From: Mycobacterium sp.
Lineage (GTDB): Bacteria; Actinomycetota; Actinomycetes; RYN-182
DNA length: 33,351 nt
Assembly: GCA_025965515.1 (NCBI GenBank)
Contig: JAOPWU010000010.1
Coordinates: 1-33,351 of the forward strand
Direction of reading: 5' to 3'
The position numbers and the translations under genes are program-made. This document shows positions 32,948 through 33,351 of the stretch, in pieces. The notes under the pieces are model-generated. The model saw nothing but the letters and a program-made list of their open reading frames with translations. It was not told the DNA's origin and did not search any database. The first letter of the stretch is position 1. Every line of letters starts with the position of its first letter.

Positions 32948-33351
32948 GTGCTCACTGCTCTGACGCAGCTCGCGTCCATCACCGACATCGCCAACGCGAA
33001 CACGTTCATCGGCGCCGGCCTCGTCGGCGTCGCGCTGATCATCTTCGCGGAGACGGGGCTGCTGCTCGGCTTCTTCCTCCCCGGCGACACGCTGCTCTTC
33101 CTGGCGGGGGCCTACACGGCCGCGCACGCCAAGGCGGCGGACGGCTCGACGCCGCCGCACCTGAACTTCGCGCTGACGCTGATCGTCTGCATCATCGCGG
33201 CGATCGCCGGGGCGCAGGTCGGCCACTTCCTCGGGGCCAAGGCGGGTCCGCGGCTCTTCGACAAGCCCGACTCGCGGTTCTTCAACCGGGAGTACGTCGA
33301 GCGCACCGAGAAGCTGTTCGAGCGGTTCGGCGTCGGCCGGGGCATCGTCCT
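32948..33351 (+). CDS. Second DedA family membrane protein, N-terminal part (cut by right edge)
   Basis: About 134 codons are visible and the frame is open at the edge. The start is GTG at 32948, five bases after the previous stop, with TACGCT 7 nt upstream. The sequence has the DedA hairpin IIFAETGLLLGFFLPGDTLL and then FLAGAYTAA, a loop with KAADGSTPPH, a hydrophobic ALTLIVCIIAAIAGAQVGHFLGAKAG segment and the amphipathic part leading to FERFGVGRGIV. It is longer in its loops than the first DedA and only distantly similar, so the two are not a recent duplication. Confidence 0.85.
   Translation, partial: MLTALTQLASITDIANANTFIGAGLVGVALIIFAETGLLLGFFLPGDTLLFLAGAYTAAHAKAADGSTPPHLNFALTLIVCIIAAIAGAQVGHFLGAKAGPRLFDKPDSRFFNREYVERTEKLFERFGVGRGIV

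Overview
This is a 33-kb, very GC-rich chromosomal segment from an actinobacterium. The evidence is the many GTG starts, mycothiol-enzyme-like (MDMPI/DinB) proteins, DUF3151, a separate purS/purQ/purL FGAM synthase, a eukaryote-like NADP isocitrate dehydrogenase, and a high density of apparently leaderless promoters. The order cannot be fixed from sequence alone; Geodermatophilales, Frankiales or Pseudonocardiales would all fit. I see no rRNA, tRNA, CRISPR array, prophage or insertion sequence.

Layout. Positions 1-18.3 kb carry an interrupted de novo purine cluster, mostly on the minus strand: purF (5' end only, running off the left edge), purL, purQ, purS, purC, purB, purE, purD and purA. 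Interspersed are an AbiEi/DUF559 nuclease-like protein, a Tat metallophosphoesterase, a MmcQ/YjbR protein, two MDMPI/DinB-type proteins, an RsbW-like ATPase sitting between purS and purQ, icd, a two-pass membrane protein, a MaoC dehydratase and a shortened lipocalin. Together the pur genes cover the first step to IMP (PurF), several middle steps (PurD, PurSQL, PurE, PurC, PurB) and the IMP-to-AMP branch (PurA, PurB). purM, purN, purK and purH are not in the window.

18.4-23.2 kb is a sugar-uptake locus: a ROK repressor divergent from a xylose-type ABC transporter (binding lipoprotein, single-domain ATPase, permease). The intergenic region has clear promoter and operator symmetry, there is a strong hairpin between the first two transporter genes, and a long terminator at the end.

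23.2-33.35 kb is mixed housekeeping: two small unknown proteins, a DUF3151-lipoprotein pair, a GNAT-methyltransferase fusion, an FNT-family formate/nitrite channel, exonuclease III, an acetyl-CoA hydrolase/transferase, an alpha/beta hydrolase, class II fructose-bisphosphate aldolase and two tandem DedA proteins, the second cut by the right edge.

The most interesting signals are: (1) about fifteen genes with a -10-like hexamer exactly 6-7 nt before the start codon, the mark of leaderless transcription; (2) a 61-bp-period palindromic array upstream of purF; (3) an anti-sigma-like gene splitting the FGAM synthase genes; (4) a PurE lacking the usual class I active-site loop; and (5) a lipocalin missing its middle strands. 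I found no convincing wholly new multi-gene system.
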